Origin: Streptomyces rhizoryzae
GTDB lineage: Bacteria; Actinomycetota; Actinomycetes; Streptomycetales; Streptomycetaceae
Reading direction: 5' to 3'
NCBI RefSeq assembly: GCF_023155275.1
Contig: NZ_JALMUV010000026.1
Location: 1-64,000 of the forward strand
DNA: 64,000 nt
Shown: positions 7,867-17,040 of the stretch, piece by piece
Layout: every line of letters starts with the position of its first letter
Numbering within the stretch: position 1 is the first letter of the stretch
Notes under the pieces: model-generated
What the model saw: only the letters and a program-made list of their open reading frames with translations
Told to the model about the DNA's origin: nothing
Databases searched by the model: none
Made by a program: the position numbers and the translations under genes

Positions 7867-8160
7867 CGGTGGTTCTCCTCCCAGTACTCGGCACCGCCGG
7901 CGCCCCGCGGCGCCCCCGGCCCCTCCACCCACAGGTCCGTCTTCCGTTCCCGGATGCCCGCCCCGGCCGGAGGTGCCCGGCCGGGGTGCCGGCACCCTGG
8001 AGGCTGCCCGCCGCGGAGCACGATCCACTCCCCGCCGGCAGGTACCCCGTACAGCATGGCGTCGCGCGCGCCCGAAGAGCCCCTGGCTCGCCCGTGCCTT
8101 CGCGCGGCGAAAGCGGGTTCGGCGCACCGGCGGAACCCGCCGCCGGGCCGGGGCGTCGGG
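7867..8160. other. Intergenic region upstream of the first acyl-CoA ligase
   Basis: No gene is supported here. It should hold the promoter for the minus-strand ligase that starts at 7866, but I see no clear -35/-10 pair. The frames open across it are continuations of shadow ORFs. Confidence 0.5.
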
Positions 8161-8186
8161 CCGGGCCCGGCGGGGGCCGGGCCCGG
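8161..8186 (-). terminator. GC hairpin after the second acyl-CoA ligase
   Basis: Two copies of the self-complementary 10-mer CCGGGCCCGG (8161-8170 and 8177-8186) flank a 6-base loop and begin 8 bases past the stop of the minus-strand gene. Confidence 0.65.
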
Positions 8187-8194
8187 CCGGTGGT

Positions 8195-9736
8195 TCAGTG
8201 CACGCCCCGGTCCAGGCCCGCCCAGTACGGCTCGCGGAGCTTGAACTTCTGGATCTTGCCGGTGGCGGTTCGGGGGATGGCGTCGCGGAACTCCACGGAG
8301 GTGGGCGCCTTGTAGCCGGCCAGGCGCTGCTTGCAGTGGGCGATGAGGCCCGCCTCGTCCGCGGTGGCGCCCTCGGCGAGCACCACCAGGGCCTTGATGG
8401 TCTCGCCCCACTTCTCGTCGGGGACGCCGATCACCGCGACCTCGGCGACGGCCGGGTGGCTGAAGAGGGCGTCCTCCACCTCGATCGACGAGACGTTCTC
8501 CCCGCCGGTGATGATCACGTCCTTCTTGCGGTCGGAGATGGTCAGCCGGCCGTCGGCCGGGTCCAGGGTGCCGCCGTCGCCGGTGTGGAACCAGCCGTCA
8601 CGGAGCGCCGCGGCGGTCTCCTCCGGCTTGTCCCAGTAGCCCTCCAGCACGGTGTTGGAGCGGGCCAGGACCTCGCCGGAGTCGGCGATCCGCAGGGTGA
8701 CGCCGAGGGCCGGGACGCCTGCGCGGGAGAGCTTGCGGGCCCGCTCCGCGGCGGGCAGGGCCGCGTCGGCGGGCCGGGTGCGGTTGAAGGTGAGCAGCGG
8801 GGAGGTCTCGGTCAGGCCGTAGAGCTGGGTGAACTCCCAGCCCAGTTCCTCCTCGACGCGCTGGATGGTCCGGGTCGGCGGCGGGGCGCCGGCGCAGACG
8901 ATGCGGACCCGGTCGCGGCCCGGGATCGGGCCCGGCCAGTCCGCGGCCGCGTCCAGGACCATGTTCCAGACCGCCGGGGCGCCGCACATCAGGGTGACGC
9001 CGTGCTCCTCGACCCGGCGCAGGATCTCGGTGCCGTCCACCTTGCGCAGCGCCACCTGCTTCACGCCCAGGCCGGCCATCACGTACGGCATGCCCCAGCC
9101 GTTGCAGTGGAACATCGGCAGGGTGTGCAGGTAGACGTCGCCCTCCCAGACCCGGGTGTGCAGGCCGAAGGTGAGGCCGTTGACCCAGATGTTGCGGTGG
9201 GTGAGCTGGACGCCCTTGGGGCGGGCGGTGGTGCCGGAGGTGTAGTTGAGGGTGGCGGTGGCGTCCTCGTCCGGGTGCGACCAGGGGCGGGGTTCGGTGC
9301 CGAAGCGCATCAGCTCGGTCTCGGTCCGCTCACCGAGGACGAAGCGGTGCCGGGCCGTGACGCCGGCCAGCGCCGCGTCCAGCTCGGGGTCGACGAGCAG
9401 CACCGAGGAGCCGCTCTGCCGGACGATGTAGTCGACCTCCTCCGGCTTGAGGCGGAAGTTGACCGGGACGCAGATGCGGCCGCTCATCGGCACCGCGAAC
9501 AGCAGCTCCAGCAGGCGGGCGGAGTTGTGCGCGGCCACCGCGACCCGCTCGCCCTCCCCGACGCCGAGCGCGTCCAGGCCCGCCTGCCAGGCGCGGACGC
9601 GTTCGGCGAAGCGGCCGTAGGTGCTCTCGGGCACCGGCACGGCGGGCTGGTGCGGCTCGTCGACCACCCCCGGGCTGTCCCGGAACCCCAGCTCGGCCCG
9701 GTTGAGGAAGTCCGCGACGGTCATCGGTGTCCGCAT
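8195..9736 (-). CDS. AMP-binding acyl-CoA synthetase, fatty-acid/aryl type
   Basis: The 513-residue enzyme has the full ANL-superfamily set: P-loop YTSGTTARPKGVQLTH near 164, YGLTETSP near 307, the linker TGDGGTLDP, ISDRKKDVIITGGENVSS near 400-417, and the catalytic lysine segment PRTATGKIQKFKLRE near the end. It would form an acyl-AMP and then an acyl-CoA. Its overall look is that of medium/long-chain acyl-CoA ligases and its substrate is unknown. The ATG at 9736 follows AGGAGAGAGC. A hairpin immediately follows the stop. It lies upstream of another ligase in the same direction, suggesting a local lipid- or organic-acid-use region. Confidence 0.93.
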   Translation of the reverse strand: MRTPMTVADFLNRAELGFRDSPGVVDEPHQPAVPVPESTYGRFAERVRAWQAGLDALGVGEGERVAVAAHNSARLLELLFAVPMSGRICVPVNFRLKPEEVDYIVRQSGSSVLLVDPELDAALAGVTARHRFVLGERTETELMRFGTEPRPWSHPDEDATATLNYTSGTTARPKGVQLTHRNIWVNGLTFGLHTRVWEGDVYLHTLPMFHCNGWGMPYVMAGLGVKQVALRKVDGTEILRRVEEHGVTLMCGAPAVWNMVLDAAADWPGPIPGRDRVRIVCAGAPPPTRTIQRVEEELGWEFTQLYGLTETSPLLTFNRTRPADAALPAAERARKLSRAGVPALGVTLRIADSGEVLARSNTVLEGYWDKPEETAAALRDGWFHTGDGGTLDPADGRLTISDRKKDVIITGGENVSSIEVEDALFSHPAVAEVAVIGVPDEKWGETIKALVVLAEGATADEAGLIAHCKQRLAGYKAPTSVEFRDAIPRTATGKIQKFKLREPYWAGLDRGVH

Positions 9737-9870
9737 GCTCTCTCCTGTGCTCGGATGGATCCGTTCCGCAATGACGCAACGATCGCCTGCCATCGTGTAA
9801 GCACGGCGGCGCGCACACCACCCCCTGTCGGGAGGAAGCGGCGGCGGCCCGGGGCGGGCGCCCGGGGCCG

Positions 9871-10815
9871 TCAGCGGCAGCCGGCCGGGGCGCCGCGCTC
9901 CCCCGCCGCCGCGCAGGCCCGCAGCAGCAGGTCGACGCCGGCCGGCGGACCGCCGCGGCGCACCACCAGGCACGTCGTCAGCTCCATGCCGGGGCCGCGG
10001 AACGGCAGGTACACCACACCGGGCGCGGGCAGCCGGCGGGCGTACGCGTCGTAGACGACGGTCCACCGGCCCGCGGCGGCGGTGCCCTCGCCGACCGCGG
10101 CGAGGGCGGCGTCCAGCGCCGGGTGCCGGGGCCCGGCCACGGGCGTGAAACCGGCCGCGTGGCAGGCGGCCAGGACCAGGTCGACCAGCGGGGGGTTGTC
10201 CTCGCGGTCGGGCAGCAGCAGCGGGAGGCCGGCCAGTTCGCCCAGGCTGACGGCGCCGGGTGAGCCGGCGAGCGGGTGCCGGGCCGGGACGGCGGCGACC
10301 AGCGGGTCCTGCCAGAGCGGGACGTGGCGGAGCCCGTCCCGGCCGGGGCCGGGGGCCCGGCAGCGGACGAACGCGGCGTCCAGCGCGCCGGCCGCGACCA
10401 GGGCGCGCCGCTCCCGGGCCGGTGCGGTGACCGGTTCGACGGCGAGCCGGGGTGCGGTCCGGGCGAGCGCGGCCAGCACCCGGTCCAGGTGCGCGGCCAG
10501 GCCGGGGCCGGTGCCCAGCCGCAGGGTGCGGTCCGGGGCGGGCGCCGGGACGGCCGCGGGGCGGTGCGCGACGGCGGAGCGGGCCCGCTCCGCCGCGGCG
10601 AGCAGCGCCCGGGCCGCCGGGAGGAACCGCTCGCCGTCGGCGGTCAGCCGCGCTCCGGGCACCGAGCGGTCGAACAGCTCGGTGTGCAGCTCCCGTTCCA
10701 GCCGCCGGATCTGCCCGGCGAGCGCCGACCGCAGGAGGCCCAGCCGCTGGGCGGCCCGCCCCAGCTCCCCGTCCTCCGCGACCGCCACGAAAGCGCGCAC
10801 CTGACGCAGCTCCAC
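9871..10815 (-). CDS. LysR-family transcriptional regulator
   Basis: The 314-residue protein has an N-terminal winged helix-turn-helix (about 1-60: ELRQVRAFVAVAEDGELGRAAQRLG...LAGQIRRLERELHTELFDRS) and a LysR substrate-binding domain (about 85-300) with typical PLVAAVPARHPLAG and LPLLLPD segments. The GTG at 10815 is chosen because LysR proteins usually begin with the sequence ELRQ and GGGGGGA lies 9 bases upstream. A GTG at 10824 would sit on that site. The gene is divergent from an acetyltransferase gene with 119 bases between them and may control it or itself. A possible alternative target is the acyl-CoA ligase gene downstream. Confidence 0.9.
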   Translation of the reverse strand: MELRQVRAFVAVAEDGELGRAAQRLGLLRSALAGQIRRLERELHTELFDRSVPGARLTADGERFLPAARALLAAAERARSAVAHRPAAVPAPAPDRTLRLGTGPGLAAHLDRVLAALARTAPRLAVEPVTAPARERRALVAAGALDAAFVRCRAPGPGRDGLRHVPLWQDPLVAAVPARHPLAGSPGAVSLGELAGLPLLLPDREDNPPLVDLVLAACHAAGFTPVAGPRHPALDAALAAVGEGTAAAGRWTVVYDAYARRLPAPGVVYLPFRGPGMELTTCLVVRRGGPPAGVDLLLRACAAAGERGAPAGCR

Positions 10816-10934
10816 ATCCGTCACTCCCCCCGGCCCCCTCGGACCGCCGGCCCGTACCGGCACCGGCTCCCACGGCGGCCGCCCCTCGGTCGATTCCCTT
10901 GCCCGCCGGGCCGCGGCGCGGACATCATCTCCCC

Positions 10935-11489
10935 ATGATCGATGCCGAGGCGCTCGCACAGAAGCCGGTCCTGGAAGGCGGCCGGATCCGGCTGGTGCCG
11001 CTCGCCGGGCGGCACGCCGAGCCGTTCCACAGGACCTTCCAGGACCCGGAGACCAGGCGGCTGACCGGCACCCACCACGACTGGACGCTGCCCGGGATCC
11101 AGGACTGGATCGCGGAGTGCGGCGGCCGCACCGACCGGCTGGATCTGGCCATCGAGGACCGGGCGACCGGCGGTTACCTCGGCGATCTGGCCCTCAGCCG
11201 GATCGACCGGGACAACGCCCACGGCTCCTTCCGGATCGCCCTCGTCCCCGGTGCCACCGGGCGCGGTCTGGGCTCCGAGGCGACCCGGCTGCTGCTTCGC
11301 CACGCCTTCGACCGGGTCGGGCTGCACCGCGTCCAGCTGGAGGTGTTCGCCTTCAACGAGCGGGCCCGGCGGGCGTACGAGCGCTGCGGGTTCGTGGTGG
11401 AGGGGCGGCAGCGGGAGGCGCTGCGCTGGGGCGGGGCCTGGCACGACGTGCTGCTGATGGCGGCGCTGCGGCCGACGGCTGACGGCTGA
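10935..11489 (+). CDS. GNAT acetyltransferase, RimJ/RimL-like
   Basis: The 184-residue protein has the acetyl-CoA loop ATGRGLGSEATRLLL near 106-120 and the RimJ/RimL-type C-terminal stretch NERARRAYERCGFVVEGRQREAL. Such enzymes acetylate N-terminal amines of proteins or small amines. The ATG at 10935 lies soon after the divergent LysR promoter and gives the usual length for the family. The gene ends in a stop-codon palindrome followed 20 bases later by a strong terminator shared with the convergent XdhC gene. Confidence 0.88.
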   Translation: MIDAEALAQKPVLEGGRIRLVPLAGRHAEPFHRTFQDPETRRLTGTHHDWTLPGIQDWIAECGGRTDRLDLAIEDRATGGYLGDLALSRIDRDNAHGSFRIALVPGATGRGLGSEATRLLLRHAFDRVGLHRVQLEVFAFNERARRAYERCGFVVEGRQREALRWGGAWHDVLLMAALRPTADG

Positions 11490-11499
11490 CGGCCGGTCA
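11487..11499 (+). repeat. Stop-codon palindrome, copy 4
   Basis: TGACGGCCGGTCA starts with the stop codon of the RimJ/RimL-like gene and has the same TGACGG-N3-GTCA layout as the other copies. Confidence 0.55.
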
Positions 11500-11518
11500 C
11501 TTGCGCGCAGGACGCACG

Positions 11519-11561
11519 ACGGCACGGGCGCGGCCCCCAGATGGCTCCGCGCCCGTGCCGT
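11519..11561. terminator. Strong hairpin between convergent genes
   Basis: A perfect 15-bp stem (11519-11533 with 11547-11561) and a 13-base loop separate the acetyltransferase gene and the convergent XdhC gene. It is among the longest perfect stems in the window. Confidence 0.85.
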
Positions 11562-11677
11562 GGCGGACCGGTGTCCGCCGTCCCGCGGGACCGGCGGCGT
11601 CAGGTGCGCCGGTCCCGCGGGGCCCTTCTTCCCGCGTGGGCGTACGGTGCGCCGACCGCCGCACCGATCCCGTTACA

Positions 11678-11690
11678 TGACGACCCGTCA
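11678..11690 (-). repeat. Stop-codon palindrome, copy 5
   Basis: On the minus strand TGACGGGTCGTCA begins with the stop codon of the XdhC gene. Confidence 0.6.
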
Positions 11691-12881
11691 GGCCACTTCG
11701 CCGATCCGGCCCACCGTCCGCGGGGTCTCGTGGTGGATGGGGGTGTGCGCGCCGGTGAGCGGGGCGCCGGTGCCGCCGCGGCGGTTGGCGACGATCTCGG
11801 CGGCGATGGACAGGGCGGTCTCCTCGGGCGTCCGGGCGCCCAGATCCAGCCCTATGGGCGAGCGCAGGCGGTTCAGCTCCAGCTCGGTCAGCCCGGCGTC
11901 GCGCAGCCGCTGCTGGCGGTCGAGGTGGGTGCGGCGGGAGCCCATCGCGCCGACGTAGGCGACCGGGAGCTTCAGCGCGCGCTCCAGCAGCGGGATGTCG
12001 AACTTGGCGTCGTGGGTCAGGACGCAGAGCACCGCGCGGGGGTCCAGTTCCTGGGAGTCGAGGTAGCGGTGCGGCCAGTCGACGACGATCTCGTCGGCAT
12101 CCGGGAAGCGGGTGCGGGTGGCGAAGACCGGGCGGGCGTCGCAGACCGTGACGTGGTAGCCGAGGAACTTGCCGACCCGGACCAGCGCGGAGGCGAAGTC
12201 GATCGCCCCGAAGACGATCATGCGGGGGGCGGGCACCGAGGACTCCACCAGGAGGACGACCGGCTGCCCGCACCGGGAGCCGTCCGCCCCGATCTCCACC
12301 GTCGTGGTGCGCCCGGCGTCCAGCAGCGCCCGGGTGTGCTCGACCGCGGTGCGGTCCAGCGCCGGGTGTCCGCCCAGGCTGCCGGTGTGGCTGCCGTCGG
12401 GGCGGACCAGGAGGGCGCGGCCGAGCAGGTCGTCCGGCCCGTCGATGATCCGCGCGACCGCCGCCGCCTCCCCCGAGGCGGCGGCGGCCAGCGCGGCGGC
12501 GAGCGTCTCGGCGTTGCTGTCCACCGCAGTCCCCGCGGGGCCGCTGCCGGCCGCGGTCCCGGGGGCGCTCGCCCGTACCGGGGTGATCACGATGTCGATG
12601 ATTCCGCCGCAGGTCAGGCCCACCGCGAAGGCATCCTCATCGCTGTAGCCGAACCGCTCCAGGACCGGCCGGCCGGTCTCCAGGGCCTCCTGGCACAGTT
12701 CGTAGACCGCTCCCTCGACACACCCGCCGGAGACCGACCCGATCGCCGTGCCATCGCTGTCGACGGCGAGCGCGGCGCCGGGCTGGCGCGGGGCGCTGCC
12801 GTTGGTGGCGACGACCGTGGCCACCGCGAACGTGCGTCCCTGCGTCATCCACCGGTTGAGCTCGTCGGCGAGGTCCAGCAT
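11688..12881 (-). CDS. xdhC: XdhC-family molybdenum cofactor maturation protein
   Basis: The 397-residue protein belongs to the XdhC/CoxI family that binds molybdenum cofactor, supports its sulfuration and inserts it into xanthine dehydrogenase. The N-terminal XdhC_CoxI motif SGGCVEG lies near 51-57 and GLTCGG near 88-93. The C-terminal half carries the XdhC Rossmann domain (RMIVFGAIDFASALVRVGKFLGY, VAYVGAMGSRRTHLDRQQRL). The ATG at 12881 follows AAGGAGACCGAC. The gene lies 33 bases behind a purine permease and close to the dehydrogenase operon, which fits its role. The stop codon is part of a palindrome. Confidence 0.93.
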   Translation of the reverse strand: MLDLADELNRWMTQGRTFAVATVVATNGSAPRQPGAALAVDSDGTAIGSVSGGCVEGAVYELCQEALETGRPVLERFGYSDEDAFAVGLTCGGIIDIVITPVRASAPGTAAGSGPAGTAVDSNAETLAAALAAAASGEAAAVARIIDGPDDLLGRALLVRPDGSHTGSLGGHPALDRTAVEHTRALLDAGRTTTVEIGADGSRCGQPVVLLVESSVPAPRMIVFGAIDFASALVRVGKFLGYHVTVCDARPVFATRTRFPDADEIVVDWPHRYLDSQELDPRAVLCVLTHDAKFDIPLLERALKLPVAYVGAMGSRRTHLDRQQRLRDAGLTELELNRLRSPIGLDLGARTPEETALSIAAEIVANRRGGTGAPLTGAHTPIHHETPRTVGRIGEVA

Positions 12882-12914
12882 GTCGGTCTCCTTACGGACG
12901 GGAGCGCGGGGGCG

Positions 12915-14378
12915 TTACCTGACGCCCAGCCACTGCTCGATCGGATGGAGCGAGAAGTAGACGAGGAATATTCCGGTCAGCACCCACATGAAGGCACCGA
13001 TCTCGCGCCACTTGCCCTGGGCCGCCTTGATGGCGGTGTAGGCGATGACGCCGGCGCCGACACCGGTGGTGATCTGGTAGGTGAACGGCATCAGGGCCAC
13101 GGTCAGGAAGACCGGGATCGAGGTCGCCCGGTCGCTCCAGTCCACGTGCCCCGCGACACTCATCATCATCGACCCGATGACGACCAGCGCGGCGGCGGCG
13201 ACCTGGCCCGGCACGAGCTGGGTGACCGGGGTGAAGAACAGGCAGGCCGCGAAGAACAGGCCGGTGACCACGGACGACAGCCCGGTGCGGGCGCCCTCGC
13301 CGACGCCGCTGGCCGACTCGATGAACACGGTCTGGCCGGAACCGCCGGTCAGACCGCCGATCGCACCGCCGGCGCCGTCCACGAACAGCGCCTTGGACAG
13401 GCCCGGCATGCGGCCCTTGTCGTCGGCGAGCTTGGCCTCGGTGCCAACACCGATGATGGTGGCCATGGCGTCGAAGAAGCCGGCCAGCACCAGGGTGAAG
13501 ACGATCATGGTGACGCTGAGGACGCCGATGGAGCCCCAGCCGCCGAACTCGACGTGCCCGAAGAGTCCGAAGTCCGGCATGGAGACGGCGCTGCCCTCGA
13601 TGCCGGGCGCCGTGCCGCCCCAGTCCTTGGCGGTCAGTCCGCCGAACTTGGTGGCGGCGATCGAGAGCCCCGAGCCGATGACGATGCCGATGAGGATCGC
13701 GCCGGGCACCTTGCGGGCCTGGAGCATGAAGATCAGCAGCAGGGTGATGCAGAAGAACAGAACCGGCCAGCCGGCCAGCTTGCCGTTGATGCCCAGGGTG
13801 ACCGGGCTGCCGGGGTTGCCGATGCCCACGAAGCCGGCCTTCACCAGGCCGAGCAGGGCGACGAACATGCCGATGCCCATGGTGATCGCGTGCTTCAGGG
13901 CGAGCGGGATGGCGTTCATGACCATCTCGCGCAGACCGGTGACGACCAGGAGGCAGATCACGACGCCGTACATCACACACATGCCCATGGCCTGCGGCCA
14001 GGTCATGTGCGGGACCACCTGGGTGGTCAGCGCGGCGGAGACGTTGAGGCCGGCCGCCAGGGCCAGCGGTACCTTGCCGACGAAGCCCATCAGCAGGGTG
14101 CAGACCGCCGCACCCAGTGCGGTGGCGGTGACCAGGGCGGAGTGTTCCAGGGTGTTCTTCTGCACGTCCTGCACCGAACCCAGGATCACCGGGTTGAGCA
14201 GCAGGATGTAACACATCGCCATGAAGGTGGTGATCCCGCCGCGCATCTCCCGCGCGAGGGTCGACCCTCTGTCGGATATGTGGAAGTACCGGTCGAGCCA
14301 GGATCGGCCGGCGGGCTGGCGTGAGCCGTCACCCGCGTCTTCCGCCGTGGTCCTCGGCTCGGTGGACTGCTGGGTCAT
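12915..14378 (-). CDS. NCS2 purine permease, AzgA/GhxP-like
   Basis: This 487-residue membrane protein has about 12 to 14 hydrophobic segments and the AzgA-type motifs GGITTFMAMCYILLLNP (near 47-63), PLALAAGLNVSAA and GGSGQTVFIESASGVGEGARTGL. AzgA proteins are proton symporters for adenine, guanine or hypoxanthine. The N-terminal 30 residues are polar and cytoplasmic. It lies between the xanthine dehydrogenase operon and XdhC, so it probably imports the purine that the enzyme oxidises. A 16-bp hairpin between it and the dehydrogenase genes suggests a separate promoter, so permease and XdhC form their own transcript. Confidence 0.92.
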   Translation of the reverse strand: MTQQSTEPRTTAEDAGDGSRQPAGRSWLDRYFHISDRGSTLAREMRGGITTFMAMCYILLLNPVILGSVQDVQKNTLEHSALVTATALGAAVCTLLMGFVGKVPLALAAGLNVSAALTTQVVPHMTWPQAMGMCVMYGVVICLLVVTGLREMVMNAIPLALKHAITMGIGMFVALLGLVKAGFVGIGNPGSPVTLGINGKLAGWPVLFFCITLLLIFMLQARKVPGAILIGIVIGSGLSIAATKFGGLTAKDWGGTAPGIEGSAVSMPDFGLFGHVEFGGWGSIGVLSVTMIVFTLVLAGFFDAMATIIGVGTEAKLADDKGRMPGLSKALFVDGAGGAIGGLTGGSGQTVFIESASGVGEGARTGLSSVVTGLFFAACLFFTPVTQLVPGQVAAAALVVIGSMMMSVAGHVDWSDRATSIPVFLTVALMPFTYQITTGVGAGVIAYTAIKAAQGKWREIGAFMWVLTGIFLVYFSLHPIEQWLGVR

Positions 14379-14553
14379 GGTGCCTTAACTCCCAAGGTTC
14401 ATAGGGGCACTCGCCACGGCGGCGAGATTTGGGATGGATCTTCGGCTGCACGACCCGGGGGACGGCCCGAGACGAACGTGATACTGCCTGCGCCGTGTTG
14501 TAGCAGGTCAGTCCGGGGGTGATGCGGGGTGGTGCGGGGCGGTTCAGGTCGGG

Positions 14554-14615
14554 CTCCGGGCGGCGCGCGCAGGAGGACGGACAGGGACACCCCTTGTGCC
14601 GCGCGCCGCCCGGAG
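14554..14615 (-). terminator. Long hairpin ending the xanthine dehydrogenase operon
   Basis: A perfect 16-bp inverted repeat (14554-14569 and 14600-14615) with a 30-base loop begins 40 bases beyond the dehydrogenase stop. It separates the three-subunit operon from the permease and XdhC genes. Confidence 0.8.
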
Positions 14616-14654
14616 GCTTGGGGGCCTGGGGAGGATGGCCCCCAGGCGGCTCCG

Positions 14655-17039
14655 TTACGTACCCGTCAGGTGCTCGGGCCGTACCGGAGTCTTGTTGAGC
14701 TCCAGCCCGGTCGCGTTCCGGATCGCCGCGAGGACGGCCGGGGTGGACGACAGGGTCGGGGCCTCACCGATGCCGCGCAGGCCGTAGGGGGCGTGCTCGT
14801 CGGCGAGTTCGAGCACGTCGACCGGGATGGTGGGCGTGTCGAGGATGGTGGGGATGAGGTAGTCCGTGAAGGAGGGGTTGCGCACCTTCGCGGTCTTGGG
14901 GTCGACGATGATCTCCTCCATCACCGCCACGCCCAGTCCCTGGGTGGTGCCGCCCTGGATCTGGCCGACGACGGAGAGCGGGTTGAGCGCCTTGCCGACG
15001 TCCTGGGCGCAGGCCAGCTCGATGACCTTGACCAGGCCCAGCTCGGTGTCCACCTCGACGACCGCGCGGTGCGCGGCGAAGGAGTACTGGACGTGGCCGT
15101 CGCCCTGGCCGGTTTCGAGGTCGAAGGCCACGGTGGGCCGGTGGCGCCACTCCTCCTCCAGCTCGACGACCTCGTCCTCCAGCACGTCGACCAGGTCCGC
15201 GAGGACCTCGCCGCCGTCGGTGATCACCTTGCCGCCCTCCAGGAGGAGTTCGGCGGTGGCCCACGCCGGGTGGAACGTGCCCATCTTGCGGCGGCCGATC
15301 TCCAGGACCTTCTCGCGCACCAGCTCGCAGGCGTTCTTGACGGCGCCGCCGGTGACGTAGGTCTGGCGCGACGCGGACGTCGATCCGGCCGAGCCGACCT
15401 GCGTGTCGGCCGGGTGGATGGTCACCTGGGTGACGCCCAGCTCGGTGCGGGCGATCTGCGCGTGGACGGTGACCCCGCCCTGGCCGACCTCCGCCATGGC
15501 GGTGTGCACGGTGGCGACCGGCTCGCCGGCGACGACCTCCATGCGCACCTTGGCGGTGGAGTAGTCGTCGAAGCCCTCGGAGAAGCCGACGTTCTTGATG
15601 CCGACGGCGTAGCCGACACCGCGCACCACACCCTCGCCGTGCGTGGTGTTGGACAGGCCGCCGGGCAGCTGGCGGACGTCGGCGCCCTCGCTGGACTCCC
15701 ACTGGCGCTCCGGCGGCAGCGGCATCGCCTTGACCCGGCGCAGCAGTTCGGCGACCGGGGCCGGGGAGTCGACCGGCTGGCCGGTCGGCATGATCGTGCC
15801 CTGCTCCATGGCGTTGAGCTGGCGGAACGCGACCCGGTCCAGGCCCAGCTTGTCGGCCAGCTTGTCCATCTGCGCCTCGTAGGCGAAGCACGCCTGGACC
15901 GCGCCGAAGCCGCGCATGGCGCCGCAGGGCGGGTTGTTGGTGTAGAGCGCGATGGCCTCGATCTCGACGTCGTCGATCACGTACGGGCCCGCGGACAGCG
16001 AGGAGGCGTTGCCGACGACGGCCGGGGAGGCGGAGGCGTAGGCGCCGCCGTCCAGCACGATCCGGCACTTCATGTGCGTGAGCTTGCCGTCCTTGGTGGC
16101 GCCGTGCTCGTACCAGAGCTTCGCCGGGTGGCGGTGGACGTGCCCGAAGAAGGACTCGAACCGGTTGTAGACGATCTTGACCGGCTTGCCGGTGTGCAGC
16201 GCCAGGAGGCAGGCGTGGATCTGCATCGAGATGTCCTCGCGGCCGCCGAACGCGCCGCCGACGCCGGACAGCGTCATCCGGACCTTCTCCTCGGGCAGGC
16301 CGAGGACCGGGGCGATCTGGCGCAGGTCCGAGTGCAGCCACTGGGTGGCGACGTACAGCTCGACGCCGCCGTCCTCCGAGGGCACCGCGAGGCCGGACTC
16401 CGGACCGAGGAACGCCTGGTCCTGCATGCCGAAGACGTACTCGCCCTCGACGATCACATCGGCCTTCTTGCGGGCCTCGTCCGCGTTGCCGCGGATGATC
16501 GGCTGGCGGTGCACGATGTTCGGGTGCGGGACGTGGCCGATGTGGTGGTCGTCGCGGCCCTCGTGGATCAGCGGCGCGTCCTCGGCGAGCGCGCTGGCCT
16601 CGTCGGTGACCAGCGGCAGCTGCCGGTACTCGATCTTGATCTTGGCGGCGGCGCGGCGCGCGGTCTCCGGGTGGTCGGCGGCGACGATCGCCACCGGCTC
16701 GCCGTGGTGCCGGACCTTGCCGTGCGCGAGCACCGGGGTGTCCTGGATCTCCAGGCCGTAGTGCTTCACGTCGGCCGGCAGGTCGTCGTAGGTGAGGACG
16801 GCGTAGACGCCGGGCTGGGCCAGCGCCTCGGAGGTGTCGATGGAGACGAGCTCGGCGTGCGCCTCGGTGCTGCGCAGGGTGAAGCCCCACAGCATGTCCT
16901 CGTGCCACAGGTCCGAGGAGTAGGCGAATTCGCCGGTGACCTTCAGGGTGCCGTCGGGGCGCAGCGTGGATTCACCGATGCCGCCCTTGGTCTTGCTGCC
17001 CTGGGTCAGGTTGGTGGGTGTACGGGTGACGCCGGCCAT
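14655..17039 (-). CDS. Xanthine dehydrogenase, molybdopterin-binding subunit
   Basis: The 794-residue catalytic subunit oxidises hypoxanthine and xanthine to urate at a molybdenum centre. It has the aldehyde-oxidase/xanthine-dehydrogenase a/b hammerhead (about 20-140) and the molybdopterin domains, with GVGGAFGGRED (about 255), GAMRGFGAVQA (about 380), AEVGQGG (about 515) and the catalytic glutamate in YGLRGIGEAP (about 755). The ATG at 17039 follows the stop of the iron-sulfur subunit by one base, indicating translational coupling. It is the last gene of the operon. Nearby permease, maturation factor and PucR regulator support purine catabolism rather than aldehyde oxidation. Confidence 0.95.
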   Translation of the reverse strand: MAGVTRTPTNLTQGSKTKGGIGESTLRPDGTLKVTGEFAYSSDLWHEDMLWGFTLRSTEAHAELVSIDTSEALAQPGVYAVLTYDDLPADVKHYGLEIQDTPVLAHGKVRHHGEPVAIVAADHPETARRAAAKIKIEYRQLPLVTDEASALAEDAPLIHEGRDDHHIGHVPHPNIVHRQPIIRGNADEARKKADVIVEGEYVFGMQDQAFLGPESGLAVPSEDGGVELYVATQWLHSDLRQIAPVLGLPEEKVRMTLSGVGGAFGGREDISMQIHACLLALHTGKPVKIVYNRFESFFGHVHRHPAKLWYEHGATKDGKLTHMKCRIVLDGGAYASASPAVVGNASSLSAGPYVIDDVEIEAIALYTNNPPCGAMRGFGAVQACFAYEAQMDKLADKLGLDRVAFRQLNAMEQGTIMPTGQPVDSPAPVAELLRRVKAMPLPPERQWESSEGADVRQLPGGLSNTTHGEGVVRGVGYAVGIKNVGFSEGFDDYSTAKVRMEVVAGEPVATVHTAMAEVGQGGVTVHAQIARTELGVTQVTIHPADTQVGSAGSTSASRQTYVTGGAVKNACELVREKVLEIGRRKMGTFHPAWATAELLLEGGKVITDGGEVLADLVDVLEDEVVELEEEWRHRPTVAFDLETGQGDGHVQYSFAAHRAVVEVDTELGLVKVIELACAQDVGKALNPLSVVGQIQGGTTQGLGVAVMEEIIVDPKTAKVRNPSFTDYLIPTILDTPTIPVDVLELADEHAPYGLRGIGEAPTLSSTPAVLAAIRNATGLELNKTPVRPEHLTGT

Positions 17040-17040
17040 G

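Noticed and set aside
11541..14324. Plus-strand frame of 927 codons opposite XdhC and the permease
   Set aside because: It is a shadow of the minus-strand genes with repeated charged residues and no recognisable family.
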